From Corynebacterium pseudodiphtheriticum DSM 44287 (GTDB lineage Bacteria > Actinomycetota > Actinomycetes > Mycobacteriales > Mycobacteriaceae): 64,000 bases of DNA. Made by a program: the position numbers and the translations under genes. The stretch is taken from assembly GCF_000688415.1 (NCBI RefSeq), contig NZ_JIAH01000005.1, positions 434,001 to 498,000 of the forward strand. The letters are read 5' to 3'. The notes under the pieces are model-generated. The model saw nothing but the letters and a program-made list of their open reading frames with translations, was not told the DNA's origin and made no database searches. This document shows, piece by piece, positions 8,568 through 18,199 of the stretch (within the stretch, counting starts at the first letter, position 1; each line of letters starts with the position of its first letter).

Positions 8568-9971
8568 TTAGGCTTCGTGTACTGCTTCCTGGCGCACAGG
8601 AGCTTGCTCGCTGGCTTTGCGAGGTTTCGACATGTCCAGAATGACACCGATGATTACAGCGACAATAACCGGCAACAGCCAGCCCAAGTTCACGCCGTGC
8701 AGTGGGGTCCAGCCGATGATCGGCTCCAGGCCCTCGGCGCCCTGGGAAACAGCCACCATGATCGCGGACCATACAACTGCGGTCCACAAACCGAGGCGGA
8801 AAGTGAAATAGAACTTCAGCTTGCCGGCGAAGATTGGCTCGATCAGAGTTAAGAAAATCAGGGTGATTGCTGGCGGGTACAGGAAGATGATGATTGGGAC
8901 GGCGATGTTCAGCACGAAATCCAGACCCTGTGCGGCCAGTACCAGGGAGATCACGGTGAAGATGATCGCCCATGTGCGGTAGCCCATCTGTGGGGTCAGC
9001 GTGGAAAAGAACTCAGAAGTTGACGAGATCAGGCCGACGGCGGTGGTCATACAAGCCAGCAAAACGATGAAAGCCCAGATGATCTGGCCGGGGGTGCCCA
9101 GCGCGGATTCCGCAGCAGCAGACAAAATTGCAGCACCTGAATCATGGTCTGCCGCACCGGGAAGCATTTGGCCGATATAGCCCAGGCCAATGTAAATGAC
9201 GGCCAAGAAAGCACCCGCGATGATACCCGTGGTGATTGTGCCGCGAACCAGCTGGCCACCTTCGGAAAAACCTCTGGTGCGCAGCGTGGAAATGATGACG
9301 ATGCCGAAAGCCAGACCGGCGATGGAGTCCATCGTCAGGTAGCCTTCGAGCAGGCCGGTGGTGAATGCGGACTCCGAATATTCTTCGGAAGCCGTCAGAT
9401 TTTGCGCATCAAAACCGGTGATCGCAGAGATCACCAGGATAACCAGCAAGATTGTTAAAGCTGGGGTCAAAATACGCCCCAGGGTGTCCATGATGGTGGT
9501 TGGGCGCCAGGCCAATGCCAAGGCCACACCGAAGAAAATTAGGCAGAAAACCCAGTTCGCAGCAGTGCCTTCGAAACCCAAAATCGGGGTGATCGCGGTT
9601 TCAAAGGATACGGCTGCGGTACGAGGTAATGCATAGAACGCACCGATAGAAAGGTAGGCCAACAGCGAAAAGACCAGGCCGAAGATTGCTCCGCCACGAG
9701 CAGCTAGGTCGCGGACGCTGTGACCGGAAATGGCGATGGCGATAATTGCGAGCACCGGCAAAATCACACCAGAGCCGACAAATCCGAGGATCGCTGGCCA
9801 GAAGTTTTCGCCGGACTGTACGCCTAGCATCGGCGGGAAAATCAGGTTGCCGGCGCCGAAGAACATCGAAAACAGCATCAACGAACTGAAGATGATGATG
9901 CTGATGCCCGGACCGGACTTCGCAGAACCCCTGGAAGAGCCCTGCGGAGCCTGGGTAGCAGCTGTAGCCAT
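8568..9971 (-). CDS. brnQ: Branched-chain amino acid:cation symporter BrnQ (LIVCS family)
   Basis: 467 residues with about 12 hydrophobic helices. The N-terminal FSMFFGAGNLIFPPMLG is the family signature of the LIVCS branched-chain amino acid uptake carriers. It imports leucine, isoleucine and valine with a cation. AAGGTG lies 8 nt before the ATG. The order aecD-brnQ is known from C. glutamicum, where the two are adjacent; here a 106-nt gap separates them. The C-terminal tail (SKPRKASEQAP) is cytoplasmic and hydrophilic. Confidence 0.93.
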   Translation of the reverse strand: MATAATQAPQGSSRGSAKSGPGISIIIFSSLMLFSMFFGAGNLIFPPMLGVQSGENFWPAILGFVGSGVILPVLAIIAIAISGHSVRDLAARGGAIFGLVFSLLAYLSIGAFYALPRTAAVSFETAITPILGFEGTAANWVFCLIFFGVALALAWRPTTIMDTLGRILTPALTILLVILVISAITGFDAQNLTASEEYSESAFTTGLLEGYLTMDSIAGLAFGIVIISTLRTRGFSEGGQLVRGTITTGIIAGAFLAVIYIGLGYIGQMLPGAADHDSGAAILSAAAESALGTPGQIIWAFIVLLACMTTAVGLISSTSEFFSTLTPQMGYRTWAIIFTVISLVLAAQGLDFVLNIAVPIIIFLYPPAITLIFLTLIEPIFAGKLKFYFTFRLGLWTAVVWSAIMVAVSQGAEGLEPIIGWTPLHGVNLGWLLPVIVAVIIGVILDMSKPRKASEQAPVRQEAVHEA

Positions 9972-10077
9972 AGTGTGTCACCTTAACTTTTTGGGTGAGT
10001 AGTGATGAAGAATATTCAGAATACTGTACACAGACCCTAATCAGTGTGCGGTGATGGGACTAACAGATTGCCATATT

Positions 10078-11274
10078 TTATTCAGCAGCCCGCTTGTCGA
10101 CGGCTGTTTTGATGCGAGCGATTGCCTCTTCCAAGATTTCCCGCGAGGTCGCGAAGTTTAGGCGTGCGTGCCCAGCGCCACCGGTGCCGAAGTCCGTGCC
10201 TTCATTCAGACCGACCTTCGCGTGCCGACGCAACCACTGCGCTGGGGTATCCAGATCGCCTAACGCGGTGTCACGGAAATCTAGCCACATCAGGTAGGTA
10301 GCGTGCGTGGCAGAAACCCGCAATCCTTCGACGGCCTCCGGCAAAGCCTGCACTAACCAATCGCGGGTGGCACGCAGATACTCCACCTGCGCGTCCAACT
10401 CGCCACGGGCGTCGCGGTAACAGGTTTGCGAGGCTACGATGCCTAACGTGCCGGTGCCGTCTTTGGCGACGCCGGTTAACTGTGACCATTGTTCGCGGTC
10501 TGCGTCATTGGAAAAGATGATCTGCGCGCACTTTAGCCCGGCGATATTCCAGGCCTTTGATGCGGCCGTGACGGTGAAACACACCCGGGCGGCTTTCTCA
10601 GATAGCGAGGCCGCCGGTACATGTTCGCCGTCATAGACCAGCGGTGCATGGATTTCGTCGAGTAATAACCGTGCGTCGTAGGCGTCGGCAAGCTCTACCA
10701 AGCGGGTCAGGGTTTCGCGGGAAAAGACCTCGCCCAGCGGGTTATAGGGGTTCGACAGCACCAGTGCACCGGCGCCGTTGCGGAAGGCACGTTCGATCTC
10801 ATCGAGATCTAGCCCTCCATAGGCAGAGACTTCAATTTTCTCGCGGCCCGCGGTGCCCGGCAGTTCCAGCAGCGGCGGATAAGACGGGGTAGGGATAATG
10901 ACCGCGGAATCCTCGCGCGTGAAATACTGCAGTCCGAGCAGCAAGCCACGCACGACATCCGCGCACCAGACGATATTGTGCGGGTCGGGCCGCCAACCAA
11001 AATAATCGGCATAAAAATCCGCGACGGAATCTGCCAGATGTGTTGTGTGCGGCGCTGGGGAATAGCCGAAGGTTTCTGCTTCTACCGCATCCCGGATGCG
11101 CTGGTGCACCGGCGCGGCGGTGGGAAAATCGCTCTCGGCGACCCACAACGGCAGCACGTCGTTATCAAAAACCGTCCACTTGCGGGTGCCACGAGCCCGG
11201 AGCTGCTCCAGATCCGGGAAGTTCAACTGGGGTTTTTCTTGCTGGTTTAGCTGTTGTTTCTGGTGTGTAGTCAT
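10078..11274 (-). CDS. aecD: Cystathionine beta-lyase / C-S lyase (PatB/MalY-type PLP enzyme)
   Basis: 398 residues with a fold-type I aminotransferase layout: LPLWVAESDFPTAAP near the N-terminus, LSNPYNPLGEVFS, LLDEIHAPLVYDG (PLP-contacting Asp), and the Schiff-base lysine region TAASKAWNIAGLK. This is the MalY/PatB subgroup that cleaves C-S bonds in cystathionine and related thioethers, giving homocysteine for methionine synthesis. In C. glutamicum the gene beside brnQ is aecD (metC), and the position is the same here. It is probably transcribed with brnQ. Confidence 0.9.
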   Translation of the reverse strand: MTTHQKQQLNQQEKPQLNFPDLEQLRARGTRKWTVFDNDVLPLWVAESDFPTAAPVHQRIRDAVEAETFGYSPAPHTTHLADSVADFYADYFGWRPDPHNIVWCADVVRGLLLGLQYFTREDSAVIIPTPSYPPLLELPGTAGREKIEVSAYGGLDLDEIERAFRNGAGALVLSNPYNPLGEVFSRETLTRLVELADAYDARLLLDEIHAPLVYDGEHVPAASLSEKAARVCFTVTAASKAWNIAGLKCAQIIFSNDADREQWSQLTGVAKDGTGTLGIVASQTCYRDARGELDAQVEYLRATRDWLVQALPEAVEGLRVSATHATYLMWLDFRDTALGDLDTPAQWLRRHAKVGLNEGTDFGTGGAGHARLNFATSREILEEAIARIKTAVDKRAAE

Positions 11275-11330
11275 GCATTCCAGCCTAGTGACAGTCGCGC
11301 ATGAGCTCAGCTGGGAAGCGCTGCCACCAC

Positions 11331-13214
11331 TTAGTTAGTGCTGTCGTGCACCATGCCGTAGCGCTGAAAATGCTGGCGTTGTTCCTCTGTGACCTGCTTA
11401 TCTGGGTTTGCAGAGACCGATTCTGAAAGCTTCAACAACTGTGCATATATTCCACCACTGCGCGCCAATTCCAGCGGCGAACCTGACTCGACCACCTTGC
11501 CTTTTTCCAAGGTGAAGATCGTATCGACGTCCGCGATGGTGGACAGCCGGTGCGCGATAATGAGCGTGGTGCGATCTTTCATCAGCTCTTCCAACCCGGC
11601 CTGCACGCTGCGTTCTGCCTTGGTATCCAGCGCAGAAGTGGCCTCATCCAGGATCAACAGCGGGGCATCTTTCAACATGGCGCGCGCGACGGCCACACGT
11701 TGTTTCTGCCCGCCGGATAGTCGCAGGCCACGCTCGCCGATCACGGTGTCGTAGCCATCCGGGAACTCCGAGATGAAATCGTGTGCATTGGCCCGACGCG
11801 CCACCGCAACAATCTCGTCGTCACTGGCATTAGGCTTGCCGTACGCAATATTTTCGCGGATAGTGCCGGAAAACAGGGATGGTTCCTGGAACACCACGCC
11901 GACGGACGAACGCAATTTCTCCGGGCTTAACTCTGCGGTCTCGTGGCCAAGCACGGACACGCTGCCAGCTTGCGGCTGGTACAACCCCAGCAGCAAGTTC
12001 ACCACGGTGGATTTACCGCCGCCGGATTCGCCGATCAACGCGATCTTGCTACCCTGCGGTGCCGATATGGAGATATCGTTGAGCACGGGTTTGCCTTCTT
12101 CATAAGCGAATTTCACGTTGCGGAATTCGAAACCGGGCTCGGTTTTTTGCTGCTGCAGCGGTGCCGGGATTGCCGGATCCACCTCGGGTACGTCTGGTGC
12201 GTCGATGGTGTTGCGCAGTTGCGGGTTGGCGCTGTCGTCAAGCTCTTCGTCCATGATGCGGAAATAATCCCGCGAATTGGCCATGGCTTTTTGCGCGGCG
12301 TCGACCAGAAACGACAGCATAAACACCGGGGTCTTCGCCATGTTCATCAGCTGAATGAGCATGACCATTTGGCCGAGCGAGAAATGACCTTCCAGCGTGC
12401 GCCAGAAAATCAGGGCGTAAATGCCGAAAAACAGCACGGCGGTGGTCAACCCACGCGCAATATCCATCGAATGCCACCAGCGCGACTGTGGGCGAGTGAT
12501 AGAAACTGTACGACGATAACCGTTGCCGAAACTGGCCAGCTCGCGTACCTCAGAAACGAAAGATTTGGTGATTTTCACCTGGCCGATGGCCTCGGCAAAG
12601 CGCGAGTTTGCAGTATCGATTTCTTCGTTTTTCTCGTGTTCATAGCTTTGCCAGCGCTTGGACGTCAATGCGGTTAGCCACAGGTACGTGGGGAACAACA
12701 GCGCCAACAACACCGCCAATGGCCAGTAATAAAAAATGGTGATGCCCAAAATCACGAACAACTGAATGATGATCGTGAACATGTTGTTCGAGAAATACTG
12801 GATAAACTGCGTGACCGCGTGGATGGAACGATCCAGCCGGGCGATAATTGCGCCGGTGTTCTGGTTATCGTGAAAGCGCTGCGGTAATGCCAACAGCTTC
12901 GCGTAGTAGCGCGTCGACAAGATCTGCCGCAGGCGTGCCGACATCATGTCTCCCCAGTATCCGCCGAGGTTGTCGACCAGCACGCGCACCGCATCGGCGG
13001 CAAACAGCGCGACGGCCAGCCAGAGTACCGTCGTCAAGATTGCGGAGGTATCGCTGCCTTCGCGGATCCCCTCGGCGATCACGTCTGTGGCCTGGCCGAC
13101 CAAAAACGGCCCGATCATCGAGACCACCGCGACCACGACTGCGGATACGATAACGCCTAAATACAGTGGCCACAGCGCCGAGGCACTGCGCATGATGCGG
13201 AAAAGGGAAGACAC
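11331..13214 (-). CDS. ABC exporter, fused membrane and ATPase domains
   Basis: 627 residues. The N-terminal half carries about six membrane helices. The C-terminal half is a complete ABC ATPase with GESGGGKST (Walker A), LRLSGGQKQR (signature), LLILDEATSALD (Walker B) and an H-loop (IIAHRLSTI). This is the half-transporter arrangement of MsbA/multidrug and lipid exporters, which work as dimers. The GTG at 13214 is used; an ATG seven codons later (13193) is an alternative. It stands 56 nt upstream of aecD on the same strand. The substrate is unknown. Confidence 0.92.
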   Translation of the reverse strand: MSSLFRIMRSASALWPLYLGVIVSAVVVAVVSMIGPFLVGQATDVIAEGIREGSDTSAILTTVLWLAVALFAADAVRVLVDNLGGYWGDMMSARLRQILSTRYYAKLLALPQRFHDNQNTGAIIARLDRSIHAVTQFIQYFSNNMFTIIIQLFVILGITIFYYWPLAVLLALLFPTYLWLTALTSKRWQSYEHEKNEEIDTANSRFAEAIGQVKITKSFVSEVRELASFGNGYRRTVSITRPQSRWWHSMDIARGLTTAVLFFGIYALIFWRTLEGHFSLGQMVMLIQLMNMAKTPVFMLSFLVDAAQKAMANSRDYFRIMDEELDDSANPQLRNTIDAPDVPEVDPAIPAPLQQQKTEPGFEFRNVKFAYEEGKPVLNDISISAPQGSKIALIGESGGGKSTVVNLLLGLYQPQAGSVSVLGHETAELSPEKLRSSVGVVFQEPSLFSGTIRENIAYGKPNASDDEIVAVARRANAHDFISEFPDGYDTVIGERGLRLSGGQKQRVAVARAMLKDAPLLILDEATSALDTKAERSVQAGLEELMKDRTTLIIAHRLSTIADVDTIFTLEKGKVVESGSPLELARSGGIYAQLLKLSESVSANPDKQVTEEQRQHFQRYGMVHDSTN

Positions 13215-13446
13215 GAAAAATTCACGCTTTCATAAGGGTTTGCTGATCAGTCAGGGTGCAGAACTTACCATTGTGCCACTGTCCGCGAACATCTGTTGTG
13301 CTGCAGTATCCGGTTATAGCTTTCGGTTACCATAGACGGGACGTAGGAAGACATAAGACACTCGGGCGGCGAGCCCCGCCGGGGTCTCCGGCCCTCACAG
13401 TTACCTAGCAGGTGCTGAGAGGCAGTGGAAAGGCAGTGGAAAACCA

Positions 13447-14010
13447 ATGGTGAAACCAATCGCGAAGCCACAGACAACGACGCGGGCCTGGTTCGTCGGT
13501 GTCCTTGGCACCCTGACGTTGGGCCTGGCGGCCTGTGGGGATCCGAATGGTGGTAGCAGCGCAGACCCAGCCAGCACTATTGAAGTGGAAGAAACCGAGG
13601 AACCGGATTACAAATCCAAAGATGTCGATCCGATCACACCCGACAACGTCAATGCCCAGGTGGAAGACCCAGGCTACGGGGTGAGCTTCACTTACCAGGG
13701 CGCGGTGTCGGCCTCGAATGGTGGCACGGTGGTGACCATCGCTGTGCGCAACGACAATGATGTGACCCTGCCGCCGGATGCGTTCGACGAGCCGACCCTG
13801 GAAACCGGCAACGGCGGTGGAAATTACAGCAAGGTGGATTTATTGCAATCTAACCCAGAGGACGGCGAGGCGCTCGGCGGGTTGGATCTGCCGCTGGGCG
13901 TTGGCGCCACGACGAACTTGCAGTATGTCTTCGACACCACCCCTGGCGCGCTGTGGGACGCGCGCCTGACCATTGGCAACGTGGTGTATGAAGGAAACCT
14001 GAGCAACTAG
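13447..14010 (+). CDS. Putative lipoprotein, unknown function
   Basis: 187 residues. A basic start, a hydrophobic core and the lipobox LGLAAC predict a lipid-anchored exported protein. The mature part opens with a low-complexity acidic linker. A beta-rich domain follows in which TVVTIAVRNDNDVTLPP resembles the immunoglobulin-like telokin/DUF4352-type lipoproteins of actinobacteria. The match is by general pattern only. It is divergent from the ABC exporter, with a 232-nt gap between them. The region after the stop is a short tandem repeat. Confidence 0.75.
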   Translation: MVKPIAKPQTTTRAWFVGVLGTLTLGLAACGDPNGGSSADPASTIEVEETEEPDYKSKDVDPITPDNVNAQVEDPGYGVSFTYQGAVSASNGGTVVTIAVRNDNDVTLPPDAFDEPTLETGNGGGNYSKVDLLQSNPEDGEALGGLDLPLGVGATTNLQYVFDTTPGALWDARLTIGNVVYEGNLSN

Positions 14011-14081
14011 TGGCTGGTGCCTGGTGCCTAGTGGCTGGTGCCTGGTGCCTGGTGCCTAGTGGCGGGTGCCTGGTGGCGGGA
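14008..14081. repeat. Degenerate 7-bp tandem repeat after the lipoprotein stop codon
   Basis: Units of TGGTGCC, with TGGCTGG and TAGTGGC variants, follow one another for about 70 bp, starting in the stop codon of the lipoprotein. Two near-identical longer blocks (TGGCTGGTGCCTGGTGCCTA) are visible. No coding or terminator role is seen. Confidence 0.75.
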
Positions 14082-14127
14082 GTCCAGCATCTAGTGCCTG
14101 GCGCGCCGGGGTTGTTCCGTTCTAGCC

Positions 14128-15459
14128 TTACTGCCCCCGGGATTCCGTAGGGAAGTATTCGGCTAACCGCGGGATGCGAGATTCTGCCATGATGGCTTGT
14201 CCAGTGCCGAAATCCAGCCGCCAGGTGCGCCCAGTGGTCGAATAACTGTCAAAGCCGGGGTTACCGGTGCGGGCGAACGACAATAAAGCCTCGTGTAGTC
14301 TTCTGCGCCCGGCATGTTCACTGGCGCTGTCATTGTCGCCGTCACTGACACCAAATAAGTACGCGATATCAGAAGAATGCTGCACGGCACCCGCGGTGCT
14401 GCGGTAGTACTCGGACAACCAGACTGGCCCGGTGGCTTTGGTGATCGCGCTGGCCGCCCAGCGTCCAATGAGAGCATCCGTGAGCAACCGGCCCATTGGG
14501 CGGTAAGGATCCAGCGCGAGCACACCTTCCATCCACGCGTCAAAATTACGGGAAAGTTGCAGATCCCGTGCGGTCTTTTTAAACAGTGCTTTGGAGCCTG
14601 GCACACTGCGCACCCACGGCTTGCTGTCGGTGGCCGCCAGCGGGTGGTGGTGAAATTCATCGTGGGTGGTAGATACCCACAGTGGGACGTCGGCAAGCTC
14701 GCCTAATTCGCGCAAGTCCGGGCCCAGTGCGACATCATTAATGTGTAGGTATTTGAAGCGCTGGTAGCCGCGGTCGAGTTTTTTCTGCGGCAGTTCGGCC
14801 AAACGGCGGCGAGTCAGCGGGACTTGCATGGCCATACGCAGGGTAGAAGTGCGGGCTTCGATTGGTTCACGCGGTGAGGCCGGCGACATAGCAATTGCCC
14901 GGCGGAACCCACCCCGATAATGATCTGGGCGGCAGAGCCACAGCACTAAATTGGCCCCAGCGGATTGTCCGGCCAGGGTAACGTTTGTGGGATCACCGCC
15001 AAAAGATTCAATATTGCGCTGAATCCATTCTAGGGCCAGTAGACAGTCGTGTACCCCGCGGTAATGACCGGGGGCATCGTTATTGAAGCGTGCAAATCCA
15101 GGTAATTTCTTACGGTAACCAATATTGACCTGCACGCAGCCAGCCTGCACGTTGGCGGTGGCATCGTGGCGCGGGTCATCGTGCGAACCAGTTTCGAATG
15201 ATCCACCGTGGATAAACACGATGACCGGAAGATCGTCGTGATCGTGGGCATCGGCCGGGGTTGCGACCGTCAATGCCACAGCATCTGGGGAGGGTGTGCT
15301 GGCATCCACATCGCCGTTGGCAGTGCGCAGTTCGGCGTCGTCAAATTCCCCGGAGAAATTTGCATACGGAATGGAATAAAAGCGCCGCACCGTGTGGTTG
15401 TTGCTCCAGGCCCCGGTGATCATGCCAGTGGGAGTAACGACGTGTGGTTGTGATGTCAT
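14128..15459 (-). CDS. Type-B carboxylesterase
   Basis: 443 residues. VIVFIHGGSFETGS supplies the oxyanion hole and NVTLAGQSAGANLV the nucleophilic serine (GQSAG), both characteristic of the carboxylesterase/lipase type-B family. A conserved N-terminal GxxxG-type opening (TPTGMITGAWSNN) is present. No signal peptide is seen, so it should act in the cytoplasm on small esters. It lies 4 nt after the accessory partner gene at 15463-16227 in the same direction but differs sharply from it in base composition, so they may not belong together functionally. Confidence 0.87.
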   Translation of the reverse strand: MTSQPHVVTPTGMITGAWSNNHTVRRFYSIPYANFSGEFDDAELRTANGDVDASTPSPDAVALTVATPADAHDHDDLPVIVFIHGGSFETGSHDDPRHDATANVQAGCVQVNIGYRKKLPGFARFNNDAPGHYRGVHDCLLALEWIQRNIESFGGDPTNVTLAGQSAGANLVLWLCRPDHYRGGFRRAIAMSPASPREPIEARTSTLRMAMQVPLTRRRLAELPQKKLDRGYQRFKYLHINDVALGPDLRELGELADVPLWVSTTHDEFHHHPLAATDSKPWVRSVPGSKALFKKTARDLQLSRNFDAWMEGVLALDPYRPMGRLLTDALIGRWAASAITKATGPVWLSEYYRSTAGAVQHSSDIAYLFGVSDGDNDSASEHAGRRRLHEALLSFARTGNPGFDSYSTTGRTWRLDFGTGQAIMAESRIPRLAEYFPTESRGQ

Positions 15460-15462
15460 AAA

Positions 15463-16227
15463 CTAAGACACTAGCTTTATCCAGTTAGGATCGTTAGCGA
15501 TGTGGGAGGGATCGTCCTGGATGGCTTTCTTCTCCGGGAAAATGATTGGGGAATAAGGAAAATTATTCTGCAAGAAGTCAGATTTCCAGGGGAGCTTTAC
15601 TTTGATGTAAAACATATCTCTACTGCGCACAGTATATTGAGGAGAATAATGCTGAGTAATGTTGCCTTCAAGATCTTGGTGATAAGAGGTCTCTCGTGGA
15701 GAAATTATTCCACGTTTATAGCACCGCAATAGATGCCTAATATAATCCTCATCGAAAGATGCAGCATAAGGCGCTAACGAAAATAGGTCGAAATCTTCAT
15801 CTGACCGATTATCAACTTTCTCGTTTAGTTCGTCGAGGGTGGTTATGTTCTGTAAGTATTGGTTGAATCGTTCCAGAAAGTAATCAATCCGTTCTTCCTG
15901 TATTTGTTTGCCCAGAGCCCCTGCGCGTAACAATAAAGAGATTTCTTGTTTTTCCCTGTTTTGCTTCTCACAAGCTGTTGGAGGCGCAATTATCATGATG
16001 TATTCGCCTAGCTCGATGAGGAAATCCGAATCAGGGGTTTCCTCATCGAGCAGTGCGTGACCTTGGGCACGTGTGGTATAGCCGCATTCGAACATGCACC
16101 GACTGGATGTCCATCGCGGAGCTAAATCCACGACGCAAATCCGTTCGCTCTGATCCAGAAATTTGCTCTCGTAAGCCTGAATATCTTTCGTGGTGCGAAA
16201 ATCTGGGTAATTTGCAGAAGTAGACAT
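15463..16227 (-). CDS. Unknown cytoplasmic protein paired with the LGFP-repeat protein
   Basis: 254 residues, no signal peptide and no recognised domain. The start at 16227 is preferred because AGGAAGAAAG lies upstream; an ATG at 16251 would overlap the preceding gene. The gene is clearly more A+T-rich than its neighbours, which suggests acquisition. It follows the secreted LGFP-repeat gene by 5 nt, so the two form one operon. Residues about 30-95 (LAPRWTSSRC, ECGY, ETPDSDFL, NREKQEISLL) recur in a broken second copy at about 21.2-21.45 kb. A secreted repeat protein followed by a small cytoplasmic protein and an orphan copy of the latter resembles toxin-immunity loci; this is inference, and no immunity family was recognised. 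Confidence 0.7.
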   Translation of the reverse strand: MSTSANYPDFRTTKDIQAYESKFLDQSERICVVDLAPRWTSSRCMFECGYTTRAQGHALLDEETPDSDFLIELGEYIMIIAPPTACEKQNREKQEISLLLRAGALGKQIQEERIDYFLERFNQYLQNITTLDELNEKVDNRSDEDFDLFSLAPYAASFDEDYIRHLLRCYKRGIISPRETSYHQDLEGNITQHYSPQYTVRSRDMFYIKVKLPWKSDFLQNNFPYSPIIFPEKKAIQDDPSHIANDPNWIKLVS

Positions 16228-16232
16228 GGAAA

Positions 16233-17879
16233 TTACTTTCTTCCTATACATTTGGTTTTGTGGGCTTTCGCAGTTTCAGCTACCGCATGAAGTGGGTCAC
16301 CATAGGCTTGTTTTATTACTACCTTGGTAATGCCTTTATATGTAATTTTACCTTCTCTTATACAACGATATTCAATATCCTTTTGTTGGAATTTGATTGC
16401 GGCACCGCTGGCTACGCGTCCGCTGTCCAGCGGGACTTGCAGCCAGAGTTCTTCACTGTCTCCTAAATACTTGAGTGTATTAGTGTGTGTGACCGTGATT
16501 GCTCTGTCTGTTGTGCATGTGGTTTGGGGCTTCCAACCGATTTTCCAGTCTGGTCCGCTCTGCGGTGAACGTTTATGTATATTGTCCATCCTTACAGTGC
16601 AACGTCCGCCGAAAAGATATCCACCCATAAGGTTCGCTATCTCGCCGAGGAGTTGTCGCCGTCGCGGTTGATCACGATCATTGCGGGTATTGCGTGGTAG
16701 GAATTCATCCCGCAATTGTTCAACTTGATTGAGTGCACTATAAGCGAATTCAAAGAATTCATCGGCTGCTTCCTGAGTTTTGAAAGGCAGGAAAACGTGA
16801 GACATGACATCACTCGCTAAGTTACCAAAACTTTTTCCGTTTAGGGTTTGGTGCTCAAACACCTGGCTAACCCTATTGCGTGCGGTTTTTTGTGGTGCTT
16901 GAGTGGGGAGGCCGATCAATTTATCGTTCTCAAAATCCGTGATCCATTGGTCGAAAACTTCACCATAAACAGGTAGGGCATCACGGTGTTGGTCGGAAAT
17001 GGTGATTCCTCCAGTGAAAACCTGTGTCCGCCCTTCAGGGTAAATGGTTTCGTTGGGTAAGCCGAGTGGGTAGCCAAGTGGGCCTCGTTCGGCGCCTTGG
17101 AGCTCCCAAGTTCTGAAGGCATCGTTGAACATGGCAGATGCTCCGGCCAGAGTGAGTAATGCAGCCCCATGCTGGAAACGTTGAGAAATTGCTAATCCTT
17201 CGGTCCGGAGAATCTCTGAAGAAGTAGGATAACCTAGCATTCCAGTTTCCCAGCCGAGGTTGCTCCAGATTAATGAGGCATGGGTGCTCACAGGGTGTGC
17301 CCCAGTGTTGGGGTGCCAGTATATGAAACCATTTGCAAAACGTTGCCGGTACCCCTGAAGATCAGGGTTTATCGACTCAGCTTCAATAGGGAACAGTAGC
17401 CAACTTGTCATTCCGCCGAGTTGTTCATAAGCCTGTAATATGGCACCGCACACGCGGTGGGGTGATGGCCAAAATATCCTGCACCGTGGGGCTCGTGATT
17501 GCCAGCGACTAGCTACACCGGATTCTTGTTCTTCTGCGATCATTAATTCCGCTTGGTCTGCATCTTCCTTATCTACTGCATCGGGTAATTCAATGGAATC
17601 AGACCACATTTCACCTGGAGTCAAAGTTTCTTGTGCAGTTGTCTCATCAATATTTTGCTCGACTGTGCGAAAGAACTCTTGCATTTCTGCAACTTCTTCT
17701 TCTGAATAGCCGCCTACTCCGTCGACCGAAAGCGGGGGAAGATCACTGGCAAGGGTGACGGTCTCTGGGTCTTGGCTAGCTGGGACTGAAGGATCCGCAT
17801 AAGCGATATTTGTCGTTGTTGCAGACCCGATAAGCGCTAGGAGCGCCGTGAGCGTTGTGAAAAGATGCCGTTTTAACAT
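16233..17879 (-). CDS. Secreted LGFP-repeat protein with cysteine-containing C-terminal region
   Basis: 548 residues from ATG 17879, which has GAGGG 5 nt upstream; ATG 17891 is an alternative. A signal peptide ends near AYA-DP. Residues about 130-330 contain LGFP-type repeats, seen as LGGMTSWLLFPIE, GWETGMLGYPTS and ERGPLGYPLG. Such repeats are found in cell-wall-associated proteins of mycolic-acid bacteria. The last 200 residues are different: helical, then a domain with four cysteines (GGRC, TTCTTD, EYRC, TKC) that could form disulfides outside the cell. The partner gene follows after 5 nt. The layout (export signal, wall-binding repeats, distinct C-terminal module) would suit a surface enzyme or a polymorphic toxin; the sequence does not decide. 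Confidence 0.82.
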   Translation of the reverse strand: MLKRHLFTTLTALLALIGSATTTNIAYADPSVPASQDPETVTLASDLPPLSVDGVGGYSEEEVAEMQEFFRTVEQNIDETTAQETLTPGEMWSDSIELPDAVDKEDADQAELMIAEEQESGVASRWQSRAPRCRIFWPSPHRVCGAILQAYEQLGGMTSWLLFPIEAESINPDLQGYRQRFANGFIYWHPNTGAHPVSTHASLIWSNLGWETGMLGYPTSSEILRTEGLAISQRFQHGAALLTLAGASAMFNDAFRTWELQGAERGPLGYPLGLPNETIYPEGRTQVFTGGITISDQHRDALPVYGEVFDQWITDFENDKLIGLPTQAPQKTARNRVSQVFEHQTLNGKSFGNLASDVMSHVFLPFKTQEAADEFFEFAYSALNQVEQLRDEFLPRNTRNDRDQPRRRQLLGEIANLMGGYLFGGRCTVRMDNIHKRSPQSGPDWKIGWKPQTTCTTDRAITVTHTNTLKYLGDSEELWLQVPLDSGRVASGAAIKFQQKDIEYRCIREGKITYKGITKVVIKQAYGDPLHAVAETAKAHKTKCIGRK

Positions 17880-17958
17880 GTGATCCCTCATGTCTGCTTG
17901 TTATCTGTATCTCAGTTTATTTAAGTATGCCAGATGGAGCACATATTGTGTTGAAAAA

Positions 17959-18090
17959 TTACAGATTTATGCCAGCTGCTTGGTGAAGCCCTAATGCTGG
18001 CGAGGGGCTAATGGCAGCCTTTAACAGCTCGTTGGTGTCGCGTAGCTTGTGATTTTCACGACGGTAGCCTCGCGTTCTCAGCGGCTGAAT
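17959..18090 (-). pseudogene. Remnant of an IS3-family OrfA (C-terminal piece)
   Basis: On the minus strand, ENARL followed after a one-base shift by RRENHKLRDTNELLKAA matches the leucine-zipper end of IS3-type OrfA proteins. The frame then runs to a stop at 17959. There is no start and no OrfB. It lies between the LGFP gene and the ISL3 remnant, in a stretch without intact genes (17.88-19.30 kb). Confidence 0.4.
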
Positions 18091-18199
18091 TCTTCAGGCA
18101 CAGGTTCTGGATGTTTCCCGCACAGCGGGCAGGTTTAAGTCCAGTGACGGGCCGTGTGTCATGAAACTCCCAGCTTTAAAGCTACTGCCTAGCACGTGG

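Noticed and set aside
14008..14081. CRISPR array
   Set aside because: Units are 7 bp, contiguous and degenerate, with no spacers; no cas genes are nearby. No CRISPR array was seen anywhere in the window.
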